NCBI GenBank assembly: GCA_946406115.1
Contig: OX291553.1
Coordinates: forward strand, 9,057,001-9,121,000
Length of the DNA stretch: 64,000 nucleotides
From: Apoda limacodes
Lineage: Eukaryota; Arthropoda; Insecta; Lepidoptera; Limacodidae
Direction: 5' to 3'
Shown: piece after piece, positions 1 through 13,300 of the stretch
Position numbering within the stretch: the first letter of the stretch is position 1
Layout of the letters: each line of letters begins with the position of its first letter
Translations under genes and position numbers: made by a program
Notes under the pieces: model-generated
The model's input: the letters and a program-made list of their open reading frames with translations, nothing else
Database searches by the model: none
Told to the model about the DNA's origin: nothing

Positions 1-413
1 TTGCCAGATGATTGATGGCTCTGGCTCGGTTTATCCTCATCCAGACACGGTCTGGCTGGGGCGGGGCTTTGTTTAGGAAAGAATGAACCATCTAGTTGGA
101 ATTCGGATCGGTCGAGCTAGTTCATTCTTTGCATACTCTGTGAGCGTGCGCACGCCAGCCAGTCATGTAATCTTTGGTTGAAAGGACGCGGCTGTTTTGT
201 TTTAGATCTAATTCTATATTTTATAGTTATAGTGAACATAGAACCACAATACAGACATTCACATACACACTACATAGAATCGTACACTAAAAACGTTATT
301 ACAAAAAACATCTGACGCCAAAAGGGGTAAGTTCTTGTAAATTTAACTTGTGACCCAAAATTTCTTAGCATTATCGGCTACACATACTATGTCACAAATT
401 GTGATTTTGCTCT

Positions 414-1045
414 GTGTGTGCAACCTCCTCATTTTTGTACATTTTTTTTAAAAGCACAGGTATATTCGCTGGAAGACTTGACGAGTTGCAGCCACTAGAA
501 GAGGCTGGGTATCGGAAAGGCTTCAGTACCGTAGATCACATTCATACTGTACGGCAGATTATACAAAAAACTCAAGAGTATAATCTGCCGCTGTGTATGG
601 CGTTTGTGGACTACGAGAAAGCCTTTGACTCCATCGGAACCTGGGCCGTGCTGGATTCTCTACAGCGATGTCTATAGACTGGCGATATATTGAGGTGCCG
701 CGATGTCTTTACAACGCTGCTACGATGACCGTCCAGTTCCAGAACCATAGGACAGAGCGTAGAGTGTAAGACAGGGGGACGTCATTTTCACCAACGCGCT
801 AGAAGATGTCTTCCAAACCTTGGACTGGGCTGGGCGGGGCGTAACATAAACGGCGAACACATCACACACCTAAGATTTGCCGACAGTTTGGGCAGCATTT
901 GGTAAACTTCGTCAAATCTTTGACGAGTGCGTCCTACTTTTCATGACTTATGCCGCAGAGGACCGGGAGAAATGGCGCGCCATAGAAGAGGCTTGTGTCC
1001 AGCAGTAGACCTGTATAAGCTGATTAGATGATGATGATGATGACA
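414..1045 (+). mobile_element. RTE-clade LINE remnant (reverse transcriptase fragment)
   Basis: A broken reverse transcriptase fragment. The frame opening at 414 contains FSTVDHIHTVRQII and AFVDYEKAFDSI, the fingers/palm motifs with the first catalytic aspartate typical of RTE-clade reverse transcriptases. After about 677 the homology continues in shifted frames (a GLNINGEHITHLRFAD-like stretch near 835-890 aligns with the motif just before the second catalytic aspartates), so several frameshifts and stops are present. It ends in a short GAT microsatellite at about 1025-1041, the usual style of RTE tail. It lies antisense to DDX11, in the intron nearest the left edge. It is dead and 5'-truncated. 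The family call is recognition of motifs only. Confidence 0.8.
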
Positions 1046-1230
1046 GGTATATTGCATTAAGTAGGATTCGGTTAAAGACGTAATTGTATTATATGTACTT
1101 CGCAAATACATGTTATCGTTAATTTAGTGTTCTTCTTCGCTCTTCCCCTCTAAGTACTGGAATGAGACATGTTACTTAGAGTGAAGTCGTTTCTTTTAAC
1201 TAGTGTAATATAGATTATTTATACATATAT

Positions 1231-1310
1231 AATGCTTGGATGGGAGGCCTAGTTACATTCGTATATCGGAAACATATGCGAAATTAAGCAACGTTGGGTG
1301 TGGTCAGCTA
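1231..1310 (+). pseudogene. 5S rRNA-like fragment (possible 5S-derived SINE head)
   Basis: The stretch at about 1279-1307 reads CGAAATTAAGCAACGTTGGG followed by TGTGGTCAG, which closely matches the internal promoter region of eukaryotic 5S rRNA (known form CGAAGTTAAGCAACATCGGG). Just upstream, 1232-1256 (TGCTTGGATGGGAGGCCTAG) resembles the more 3' part of 5S (TACTTGGATGGGTGACCGCC). The two blocks are in the reverse order from a normal 5S gene, which fits a tandem or rearranged 5S copy or a 5S-headed SINE. It sits in a DDX11 intron. No intact 5S gene is present. Confidence 0.55.
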
Positions 1311-1347
1311 GACGGGGGACTCTTATTAGTTTGAGACTACAACTTAC

Positions 1348-4300
1348 TTGATCAACTTCAGCCGCTGACTTCGGTTCTCTAAACACAGCTTTCTTTTTGC
1401 TTATCGTCTCTATAACTTTACTGTTTGTCATATGGTCGTAAACAGTCTGTTCGTACGAGTATGAGGGTAGAAAACAAACAACGCCCCCTGGCACAATGCT
1501 GCAAATATTACGTAATATACGACCAACTTCGTTAAGCTGAAAAATAAAATTTTACTATAAGAGAAATTTGTCAGTTTGCTCCTTCTTCAAGTTACAATGC
1601 TGACATGTCTTTGAAATATTAGTTAGGACAGTTTATAGTTTTTCAAATTAATGTACAATCGCCAAGTTTATAATGTGCCAACACCAAGGACAAAATTGGA
1701 TGCACCTGTGCACTCGCCGGCTGCCCTAGCTCTGCCCACGGGAAAAACTTGCATAAACGTGTAACCGGCAGAAGTTAATGTGCTCACGCCGCGCAGGCAT
1801 GAGTTGTTTCTTTTTATTTAAAAATAAATATTACGTACTCTAAATATTACAATTGGTCGAACAATTACGGGGTGTGGCTTACACTGTCTTAACCCTAAGA
1901 CTTGTTTACGGAATAATTTTCTTGAATGTAACACCGCCAACTTGCCTGATTGTATTTCACACTTTTAATGTATTTAAAATCTTATAATATGAAAGAGTAA
2001 ACTGATTGACTGATAATATCAACGCCCAGCTCAAACTACTATAGTGGCGTTTTGTTGACCGACATAATGTTCATAATGCGGTAATCCTACCAAAGAGAAT
2101 TAACCAATATTTGCACTGTGTTATACAGAATTTATGTCTTTTTAACTTGGCAGGATTATGACATTAAACGCATTGAAGCAGTCAACAAAACGCACCTTTT
2201 TTTAAAGACTTGACAAAAGGTATATATGGCTTTTCTCAATTTTTGTTTTGATCTCGTCTACTAATGATAAAATTTAGTAATGAAACAACATATAAAGTGT
2301 TTTTATCATGTTCTTGGCGTTCAAATACTTAATTGCAAAATTCAGTGTAATTTTCTGCACGTACTTACAGCGTTCTTCTCCTTTGAACTATCTTGGAGTT
2401 AATTATAGGTTCTAATATGGCTCTAAAATGGTATCATTTATCCTCCATAAAGTTATAATTTCCGTAGCAAAAATACATGAATAATATTGCTGGGCACAGC
2501 TAGTTATATATTAAATTCTTACCAGTTCGCTAGACATACGATTTTCATATGAAAAATTGAGATTAACATTAGAAGGTCCTTTGGATAAACAGATAGCTAC
2601 TACATTTTCGGGTGGGACCACATGGTCACACCTCACTACAGTCACTTTACGTTCCCCTCCTTGGGACAATAATGCTTGAAATTCACTTATAGGCTCCATT
2701 GTGCCTCCTGCTACTATCACCTGTAAATTTCAAATTTCTTATTCACAAACAACATACCGTAATTTTATTATTTAGTATTAAGTAAGAATAGGGTTAAAGG
2801 TCCGTGTCCGAAAACTAAACGCGTGTGTTAGCTAGATAGCAAATATATTTTCTTGCAGGACAGAGACAGTAAAAAACTACACCCGTCAGGGTGAGTTCTC
2901 GAACACTGCCCAGTGGGGTGGGTAAATGGTATGATGGTTCTAAATTAGATCAATGTGATATCAGTTACTAAAAAATATATTTAAAAGTAAGAAATTAATA
3001 GATATAGATGGGTAAGATAGATAATTATTACATAATAACTAATAGATGGGGTTGTTCTTTCGAGTATGAAACAGGGTGATCGTAAACATTTGCTCGACAG
3101 TGTCTTTACTTCTTAAATGATGTGAATTTATTAACAGTACTATCCTCTAGCCAAGTTGGAATATTTTAAGAGATACAGATTTTTATTAATAACAATGATA
3201 CAGCTCATGTAATGATTACAGAACTATTAGAAGTAAAATATATCTAGTATGTCAAAGTATTAAATTTAAATAAAGTACCTAGTACAACTAATTATTGACA
3301 AATTACGCTTATACTCACAATTTAACAGCAAATTACATAAATGGAGGATTTATGCTCATTTACAATTTTAATCACTGCAGGACAGAGACGGCAAAAAACT
3401 CTACACCGGGTGAGTTCTTAAACACTGCTAAGCGGGTGGTTTGTTTAAAGGCGATATTGGCCTTTTTATATATTTGGAACTACCAGTCGGATTTGTTGAA
3501 ATATTTTTGCATTTCATAGGTTATACAAATTTACGCTATAACCCTTAGGAACGGAGCAGTAAATTAACGCGAGTTAAACTGCTGGAAACAGCTAGTGATT
3601 AATTTAATAATATTTTACAGATTTATTCTATTTCCAGAAACAAAATATAAAAATGATACACGCACCATGCTTTGCAAAATGGAATATAGTACTTAATAGT
3701 TTCTACAGTTCTAGCTCAACCTTAAGCAATACACTAGGTTTGCATCAATTGAAAGACAGCATACACCCAAAGATTAAATCTCATTACAGCCATACTGTAT
3801 CTTTAACAGCAGTGTATAAGTGTTTCCTTAAATTTGAAACTAACATGTTGTTGAAATGATGCCCACGGCTACTTTCTACCATCGCACCGCTCGCCATCGG
3901 CAGGAAATTCATTCTCACACTTTAGAACAGAAATGTTAGCGTACAGTGCGGTTTCAGAGAAACTTCTTCCTGCGAACACTTGGGTTGTGGAATGAGCTCC
4001 CTGCCAAGGTTTTCTCTAAGGACTACAGTATGGGGTTCTTCAAGAAAGAAGTTATTAGATTTTTGAAGGGTCGGCAACGCGCGAGTCATACCCCTGGGGT
4101 TGCAAGCGTCCATACGGTGACCGCTAACCATCAGGTGGGCCGTAAGCTTGTTTCCGCAAAGTAACGCCTGATTCTATCAATAACTTGTTTGCCACCTTAG
4201 TGGTATAAAAAATAAAAATCAAAAAGTTGTATACGCATACTCACAGATCGGCACTGCTTAACAACTTTCGCAAAACGTTCAGCTGGATTTAGCAACAAAT

Positions 4301-7300
4301 ATTTTAGCAATCCACTATTTTCGCTCCCGGTTTGCGCTAACACTCGCCCGTTCTCACTGCGCTCACATAGCATCTCAAGAAAATCTAACAATGCGTACAG
4401 GCTACTACCTGCCGATATTTCTGTTGTAGTCTGAAACAATATTTTTAGCCTAAATCACTTCTTCAGAATTATTTATGTTACAAAAAATTATGGTAAATTC
4501 ATCATTACTACAGATGCAAAGTAGGTACAGGTAATAACACTTCATGCAGTACGTAATGTCCGCTGCTCTTTAATGCCGACCTCACCTCCCCTCTATTGCT
4601 ATCCCGTTACCGCTCGAATGCAACACGCACACATTTGTGCGTATACATACGGCATTTCTTTTTGTAGTATCAGTAGTCATGAAAAATGCGATTAATGTAT
4701 AAAGTTTCTAATGTGTGACTAGCACACTGTGTGGGTTCCGTACCACCATTTACGTAATTTACGAACACAAACAAAAACAAAAAGTGTCTCGCTAAGCGGT
4801 CACCTGTCCAATAACTAACCAAGCTCGACATTACTTACTTCGAATATCGTTTCCTTTAAACAAATGTGAAACTTTTTCTCTTAATAATGTAGATTATTTT
4901 GGCTAGATGGCGCTGATAGAGTGATTTAAGATAACTCGAGCCCGTCTCAGACTTAATATGTATTGTTATTCTTTAGAGCTCATACGATAAGCACTACAAG
5001 TCTGAAGCCTATTTTTACGGTAGAGCGAAAACGCGTTTTTTTATGGCACCCCTCTAAAAAAATACTTTTTGATTTGTTAGGCAATACGCCATTATAACAC
5101 ATATTCTGTAAAAAAATTTAGGCTTCTACCTACTTCGCTTCGGTCTTAAAAATAGAGCCTTTAAATGGTTGGACAAACAGACATAAGTGTAGGCTGAGTA
5201 AAAGGGCTCCGTCGGCATCTTTTAGGTACGGAACCCTAACTAGACAATTGAGAGTTAGTCCATTCTATGCTGTTTAATGGTCATACAACCGGGTAAAGAA
5301 GCTTTTCTGTAACCACAAGGGCATGACCATTTAGGTTTTAAGGTGTGGTCTGAGGACGAATTTTTTTTCGAGCGTTTTCCTTTAGATCACATCTGCAAAA
5401 TGTGTATATTAAAAACTAACCTGAACATTTTGCTTCACTTCTAATTTACTTTCATCCACATCTTCAGTCTTTTTCTTAGAAATATTATTAAGAAACAATT
5501 CGAGCGAATTCTTCTTCTTGACTGTACACTTTTTCATTTCATCTTCAAGCATGGCTTGACCGTACCTCATAGAAAAACCATGCATTTTTCTTGCTAACCT
5601 TGTTTTTCTACAAAACTCTACCAAAGGTCTAAGGTTGAGGTGATCTATTTCTGCTTTAATGAGAAAATCTTCTAATGTAAATATAGTGGTATCTTGTCTC
5701 GTTTCAGTTCCAGCCTTAGGAGCTATAAGACCTTAAAAGTAAATTAATCATCCAGTTATGCATAAATTGATATATAACAAAAATATATTATATTAAAACT
5801 ATAAAAATATGTGTAAAAACTAGTTTTTTTTTCATGTATACAAAAATACACTAAATTTAGTTGTTTTATATTTACTCTGTTTCCTCACAACAATATTTAC
5901 AATTTATAATAATAAAAACACTAGATATCATATGTTATAGAATTCATAAAATCTTAATAAAATTTAATAAAAAATGTTAGAGCAAAGACATTTGACCTTA
6001 GGCCAGGACTAGAACTTGTGACCCCTGGTTTACGTCCAGGTGCTCGTCCAACTGAGCTACCGAGGTTCGGTGACTTAAAATAATAACATTAACCAAACAT
6101 GCACGGACCCAATGATAACTTACCTAATAAGTTTTTAACAACAAAATTAAGTTGATTTAAAGTTAACAAATTCATACTGCTCAGTCGTGTTCTATACTTA
6201 TTAATATAGAACTGCAAATATGTCTTAACAGAGATCAATTGTTTTACTGAAACGGGTGCTGAGTGTGCATTTTCTAAGGCTGCTGTGAGACCATGTGCTT
6301 CGTCTAGTATCAGCACATTATTGGTTAGCTTCAATGATATACCAGATCTAGCGCCTGAACTAACTATACCGGCGTGACTTATTAGTACTACCTAAAATAA
6401 TAAAAATATAACATATAATTCATTTATTTACTTAAAAATAAAAAAGGGGTCACCTTAATCTTTTACACTTGTGCATTTAGTGCACTAATATTGTTAAAGT
6501 TGTATGTATATGTTTTCCTACATATCCTTTGCCGACACCGATAGCAAAATTATTATTAAGATTACTTTATCACAGGAAAAAAATAAAAATCGATCTAGCT
6601 ACTATACTATGTTTAAGTAAAAACAAAACTAGTAAACAAAAGTTTAAAACAAAAACATTGTTGAAATAAAAAAAAATGTCATAAAAGTTTTCATCACAAG
6701 TAGCTTACATGCTATTGTAAATATTTTTATATCTTTAGAACCAACTGTTTTAGAATTAAAAAAAACAGATATATATATATATATATATATATTAATTTAC
6801 AACTTGTTGTCTATACCGTATAGTTACGTGCGCCAAGACAAGAAAGTTGTAAAACTCCAAATTATAATAAAAATTGCATAACGGATCAACGAAGGCCGCC
6901 GGCAGACATAAAAAGGTTTCTTGATTGACGACAGAACCCTAAAAAAACGGACAAACGCAAATATGATTTGCATCCAGTTTTACAAAATACCTCGGCATCA
7001 TCCAAAGCTATTCTGGAAGCGTAATAAGGACACGCCTTCAGCTCTTTGCCACAGTTGACCAGGTCCTCCATATCCATGATGTCAACAAGCATCCTCTCTT
7101 TTAACTTTGTTATGTTTGACTGGTTATAATATGGACAAGAATTGCATGAATTGGTTTTGGTCTTTTTTAGTACTTTGCCATCATCGCCAACAGATGTCGA
7201 TTTTGTCTTAGATTTCTGCATGTCTAAACATCTGTGGATATATAGAAACTAGTGTAAGTAGACTCGATTGAAATGTTTTGTGTGCTTTATCTGTCACTTC

Positions 7301-10300
7301 AATGTTAATTTTAGTTAGTCCGTATATGTAGACTTTTTTCACGTATGCAGGTTTCTTTGCGATGTTTTCCTTCAACGAAACGCCAGTAGTTTGAATTGAC
7401 CAACAATGTGCTTGCAGTCTGCGACCACGACTGTACTTGGGATTTCTACCTCTTACCTTTTCATAACACTAGGTTGACTTCGCAACTACTAGGGCACTAG
7501 CAACTTTAATTAAAAAAACTGGCCAAGTGCGAGTCGGACTTGCGCACGAGGGGTTCGGTACCATTATCTATTTAAACGGCAAAAAATCACGTTTGTTGTA
7601 TGAGAGCCGCCCTTAAATATTTATTTTATTTTAATTTCATTATTTATTTTAAAACTGAATATATAACTAAATATTCTGTTAATATTTCAAGCATTTCACT
7701 GAAAATTCTAACTATCACGGTTCATGAGATACAGCCTGCTGACAGACGGACAGACGGACGGACAGCGAAGTCTTAGTAATAGGGTCCCGTTTTTTACCCT
7801 TTGGGTACGGAACCCTTAACAAATTACAGCTTTTCAACAGTTGTAGTAGATATAATATTACCTATCTTCAATCTATTCTGAGTTGTACCCGCTCTTAGCT
7901 TACCTTTCATTGATTAGATTGACGTTCTTGAGTTTTGTAACTTCCGCGTTGATGCAGTAATGTTGTCGAGAAGCTAGAGTAACTAATCTTGTATTATCCT
8001 TAAACACTGTTTTCTTTATCTCTCCTACAAATTGTGACAATTGACTATGGGTTCTGCTACTTATATATATCTAAAAAAAGGTTACAAAATTTATTTTCGC
8101 CTAGATCACTTTGAGTTTTTGTAACCAATATTTGGCATAACTTCTTAGAAATTCCGACTGCACATTTACAATAGGTACAATGGCATTTCTCTATAAAATG
8201 TACGAATAATTTTCCTTAGGCAGTGACATGACACTGTAGATAAGCAAATCATGATTTTTAAAATGGAATCATTGTAGATGACAAAAGAAAAAAACCTTCC
8301 ATGGTATAGAGGAAAAAAGAACTCAGAATCGATATCAGGTGAATGTGTGACAGATTTCCTTCACAAAACTATTTTTTTCTCCTAAGCTTAATTTTGAGGA
8401 ATCGTGGAATACACATTAGAGTGGTTTGATTGCCCCTCAGTTTGTTCATTGTCGTGTCAGTAAATTATTTTCTTGCGCCAAATATGTGTGAGTTGGTGGA
8501 GTGTCATTCTATATTTATGTTTATCAAATAACTAAGTACACTGGGTTCAGTAATACCTACAAGTGAAAAGTTAAATGTTTATAATGAAATTGTCTTTAAG
8601 CTGTAGTTCCACTCTAGTTTTGGGCAGTTCTTGCCTAAAGAAAGAAGTAAAGTCCCATTTTAATAATGTGACAAAAACTCAGTGTTTCATGAGTTCCTGT
8701 ACCTTAGAAAAATCATCGTCATTGTCATCAACCTCTTCACTATCAGATGCAGAATCTTCTTTTTCATCAAAATCTTCTACAAGGAAATCTTTATCATCCT
8801 CATTATGAATTCCTTCAGATTCATTCTCCTTTTCTTCAATCGCTTTTTTATAATTTTTACTATCTTTGTTCTGAAAACTTTTGTTTGTAACATTGCATTT
8901 TTGTCTAGCAACACGCTTGGCCATTTCATCAAACATCTCAGCTCTTCTTTTAATTTTATCAAATTTGAATTGCAATGTAACGAGGGTTTGGTTCTTTTTT
9001 ATTTTCTCGTATTCCTCTTCAAGCCAGTTGCCTGTACCTAAAACAAAATTAGGAATAATAATAAGGGCTCACGTCTAACAGAATTGACATAGTTAGTATT
9101 AGAAGAGGTGGGGCTAGATAACAACACAATGGTTCACATTTAATTTAGATTAAACACACTTCTTACATTTTAATCTGATAGGTCATCCGTATAGATAGAG
9201 GCCTCGACTTCTCAGCCAATGATATGAACTTGCAACAAATGGTGCTACTAAAAATCTGGCCTTAAATGGGGCGAGCACATTGGCAGCCTATGCACGAAAA
9301 TAGGCAGTGCATGCTTTGCACGTGCAGTCACGGAGTCGTTGGCGCGCGCCTGCTAATTTACCACAGTACATTGAATATGGAGCAGGACTGTGATAGTGAT
9401 AGAACTTATTTTAAAAAGCTTAGAATTACCACCTTGCCATCCATTGTTGTCTTCAAGTGGCATCATTTGCAAGAACCAATTTGAAAGACTACACCACGCA
9501 AATAACACACAGCGCCGTCTGGCTCCAAAGTAAGCAAAGCTTGTGTTATGGACCTGTCGATATTATGGGTGCGCGTAGATTACGGCGGCCACACTCGAAT
9601 CTATGCGTGCCTATACAGGTCTCATAGCGGTGGCGCGGACGAAACTAGACTCTTCATGCACTTGAGTTTGACGACTGACAAAGTTCTAGAGCAATATCCC
9701 ACAGCAGAACTAGTTATTTTGGGAGACTTTAACGCCCACCACCGTGAGTGGCTCAGTTCTCGAACCAATAACTATGCTGGGATATCTGCTCATAAATTTG
9801 CTCTGACCTATGGATTCTCTCAGCTGGTACTTTCTCCAACGAGAATACCAGATATAGAGGAACATACGAGCTCCTTACTGCACCTTCTGCTGACTGACAC
9901 GTCCGGACGGATATTCCGTCTCAGTGGATGCGCCTTTAGGCTCCTCGGACCACTGTCTAGTTCGGACTCAAGTGTCATGCACACAACCCGATCTATCTGG
10001 GACAACTAATTGACGTCGTGTGTGGCACTATAAGTCGGCAGACTGGGATGGATTGCGAGAATTTTATGCCTCGTACCTGTGGAGGCGAACTGCTCTGCTT
10101 TAGCTCAGAAGGTCCAGACGTCTGCGCAGCCGCAGTCACTGAGACAATCCTCGCTGGTATGGAATGCTATATCCCCAACCCGCGAGTTGCTGCCGGCGTC
10201 AAAAAACGATCGTGGTTTAATAGGTCTTGCAGAGAAGCTAAAATTCTTAAGCAAACTGCATATGAGGCTTGGACCACGGCTCGTAATAATAAGGATCCGA

Positions 10301-13300
10301 ATATTTCTGAGTTAAAACGCAAATTAAATGCTGCCCCGAGGTTCAGTAAGAAAGCAACAGACAGAGCAAAATTCCAATTCACCGGCAAAATAGGTGGGCG
10401 ATTTGCGAGCTATCCTTCTGGGAGTCGTGCTTTCTGGTCGCTTGCCAAAACTGTCGAAGGGAATTTTTGACAGTCGTCGATACCACCACTGCGAAAGACC
10501 GATGGTGACTTGGCCCATAGTGCTTAAGAGAAAGCCGATCTACTGGGCAGTCTCTTTGCCTCGAACTCGAACACGAACGATGAAGGCGCTGTACCACCTA
10601 CTATACCGTGGTGCGGTAAGACCATGCCGGAAATCTCCATAACACAGCGGTAGGTCCGGCGGGCGTTGCTTTCTCTAGACGTTCATAAGTCGAGTGGGCC
10701 AGACGGTATACCAGTAGTGGTGCTTAAGCAGTGTGCTCCTGAGTTATTTCCTGTACTCACGCGCCTCTTCGCGCTTTCCTACGATACTAGGCAATTTCCG
10801 TCTTCATGGAAGACTGCGAATGTGCACCCGGTGCCCAAAAAGGGCGATAGATCAGATCCATCGAATTACAGGCCTATCGCTATTACCTCTCTCCTCTCCA
10901 AGGTGATGGAGCGTGTGATCATCACACAGCTTCTAAGATATCTAGAAGTACACGACCTGGTCAGTGACCGTCAATATGGCTTTCGCCACGGTCGCTCGAC
11001 TGGTGACCTTCTAGTGTATCTCATACACCGATGGGCACTAGCCATTGAGTGTCAGGGGGAGGCATTGGCATGTAGCCTGGAAATAGTGAGGGCGTTCGAT
11101 CGGGTCTGGCACCGGGGTCTTCTACCGAAGTTGCCATCTTACGGAGTGCCCGAGGGTTTGTGCAAATGGGTGGCTAGCTTTTTATCCGGCAGACGCATAC
11201 GAACCGTAGTTGACGGTAGTTGCTCTGATAGCATGGACATTAATGCTGGTGTCCCGCAAGGCTCTGTGCTGTCTCCTACGCTCTTTCTACTGCATATCAA
11301 TTACATGTTATCCATCAACAACATACATTGCTATGCAGATGACAGTACTGGAGATATTTATTACACGGGTCGTGCAAACATCCCTCGTTCCGTTGTGGAG
11401 GAAAACCGCGAAGAACTTGTGTCTCAAATCGAGATCGGTCTGTCCAAGGTCTCTGACTGGGGGCGGGAAAACTTGGTCCGATTCAACCCTTCAAAGACAC
11501 AAGTCTGCGCGTTCACCGCTAAGAAAACCCCATTCACTGTAGTCCCACAATTTCAGAACACTCCCCTCTCCATCTCCAAGAGCATTGGGATCCTTGGCGT
11601 TGACATCTCCAGCGATGTTCAGTTCCGAGATCATTTGCTAGACAAGGTAAAGCTGGCGTCCAAAAAACTTAGTGTACTCAACAGAGCGAAGCAGTACTTC
11701 ACGTCGGGGCAAAGGTTGCTACTTTACAAGTCGCAAGTCCGGCCCCATATGGAGTACTGCTGCCATCTCTGGGCGGGTGCACCCGGATACCAGCTTGGCC
11801 CTTTTGACTCGGTTCAACGACGGGCTGTGAGAATTGTCGACGATCCCAAACTCACTTGCGGTATCGAGCCCTTAAGTCTGAGGAGAGACATTGCCTCCCT
11901 ATGTGTGTTCTACTGCTTGTACAATGGATTGTGTTCTGAGGAATTGTTCGAAATGATGCCCACGGCTACTTGCTACCATCGCACCGCTCGCCATCGACAG
12001 GTTGTGATTCTCACACTTTGGAACCGAAATGGTCGCGTACAGTGCGGTTTCAGAGAAACTTCCTCCCGCGAACGCTTGGGTTGTGGAATGAGCTCCCTGC
12101 CAAGGTTTTCTCTAAGGACTACAGTTTGGGGTTCTTCAAAAAAGAAGTTATTAGATTTCTGAAGGGTCGGCAACGCGCGAGTGATGCCCCTGGTGTTGCA
12201 AGCGTCCATAGGCTACGGTGACAACAATTCATCAATTTAGGATCATCATTGTTATAATTTAATGTTACAACTTATAATTTATTAAAAAATTTAATGTAAA
12301 TTAGCTTTTCCAAAATAAATGACTATGTTTATGCCTGTCAAATTACAGCTCACATGATCGGATACATGTTGTATAACAAAGTTACAAATATAAAGGCAGA
12401 CAAAGCCACTTCCGCAATGTTTAATATTACTTTAAGTACCAAATTAAATAATCAGAAGAAGGTCTAGATGTGTCAATACATACTCGATTCATTCGATATC
12501 ACAGATTTTAAATTAGCTATTTCTTCCTGAAGATATTCTAAAATTCTCTGATTACTATCTTTGTACCATTGAAGTGCCCCACAACATATACTCAAAGACT
12601 TGCCCTGTAATTAAAAAAATCACAAAAACTTTATAAGTAAGTAATAATCGTAAAAAAAAAGAATCGCTATCTCACGTAATGCTTCATTGTGAAGAAGTGG
12701 AAGACCACTGAGCGAAACACATAGGAAACCTAGAGACCATTATTCGAGAACAATTGTTTCTGGATTTTTTTAACATCTAATACAGGTAGAATAATCCTTT
12801 GAAATTTCAAAAAGTCATAAAAATAAACACATTGTGTTAATTAACAACTGTTTATTGTATCTTACTTAAGTGTGGCTGTTTTCTACAGTTGCTATCGGGG
12901 CCGCACTTAGGGTCCGAACGCAACCTGTTGTTTCTGGCAACACACTCTATGGGTGTCATTAGTCTGCACAAATTAAATATAACCTATTTTCTCAGAGAAG
13001 TGTTTTGTTAATTATATAAATAGGTGTTAAGAGTAAAAGTGTTGTTCCATTGTTTAGTGAGAATCCCACGCCACGAACATTGGGTTGCATTTTTCTATTT
13101 GTATTATAATACTTTAAGTTAGATCTTGTCCTACCTTTTATGTTCTCTCACAGTTTAAGCTATAATTTAGGGCTCCTTTAGGTCTTCTTAGAAGACATAG
13201 GACGGACAGACGAGGTCCATTTAGGTACAGAGCAACACCTTGTTACTTACCTACATATTATATTTGTTCAAACTGAACTTGATTTTTTGCACTTTTCCAA

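Noticed and set aside
1..1347. Remaining C-terminal DDX11 exons inside the window
   Set aside because: I searched the minus strand for the conserved GGKMSEGINF and QSIGRAIRH type motifs and found none; these exons must lie beyond the left edge.
8575..9078. Several plus-strand open frames over 8575-9078
   Set aside because: They are antisense shadows of DDX11 exon 3, whose acidic and lysine-rich codons leave the opposite strand open.
12040..12221. Separate small genes at the end of the CR1-like element
   Set aside because: They are the C-terminal part of the same pol reading in a shifted frame, and its antisense.
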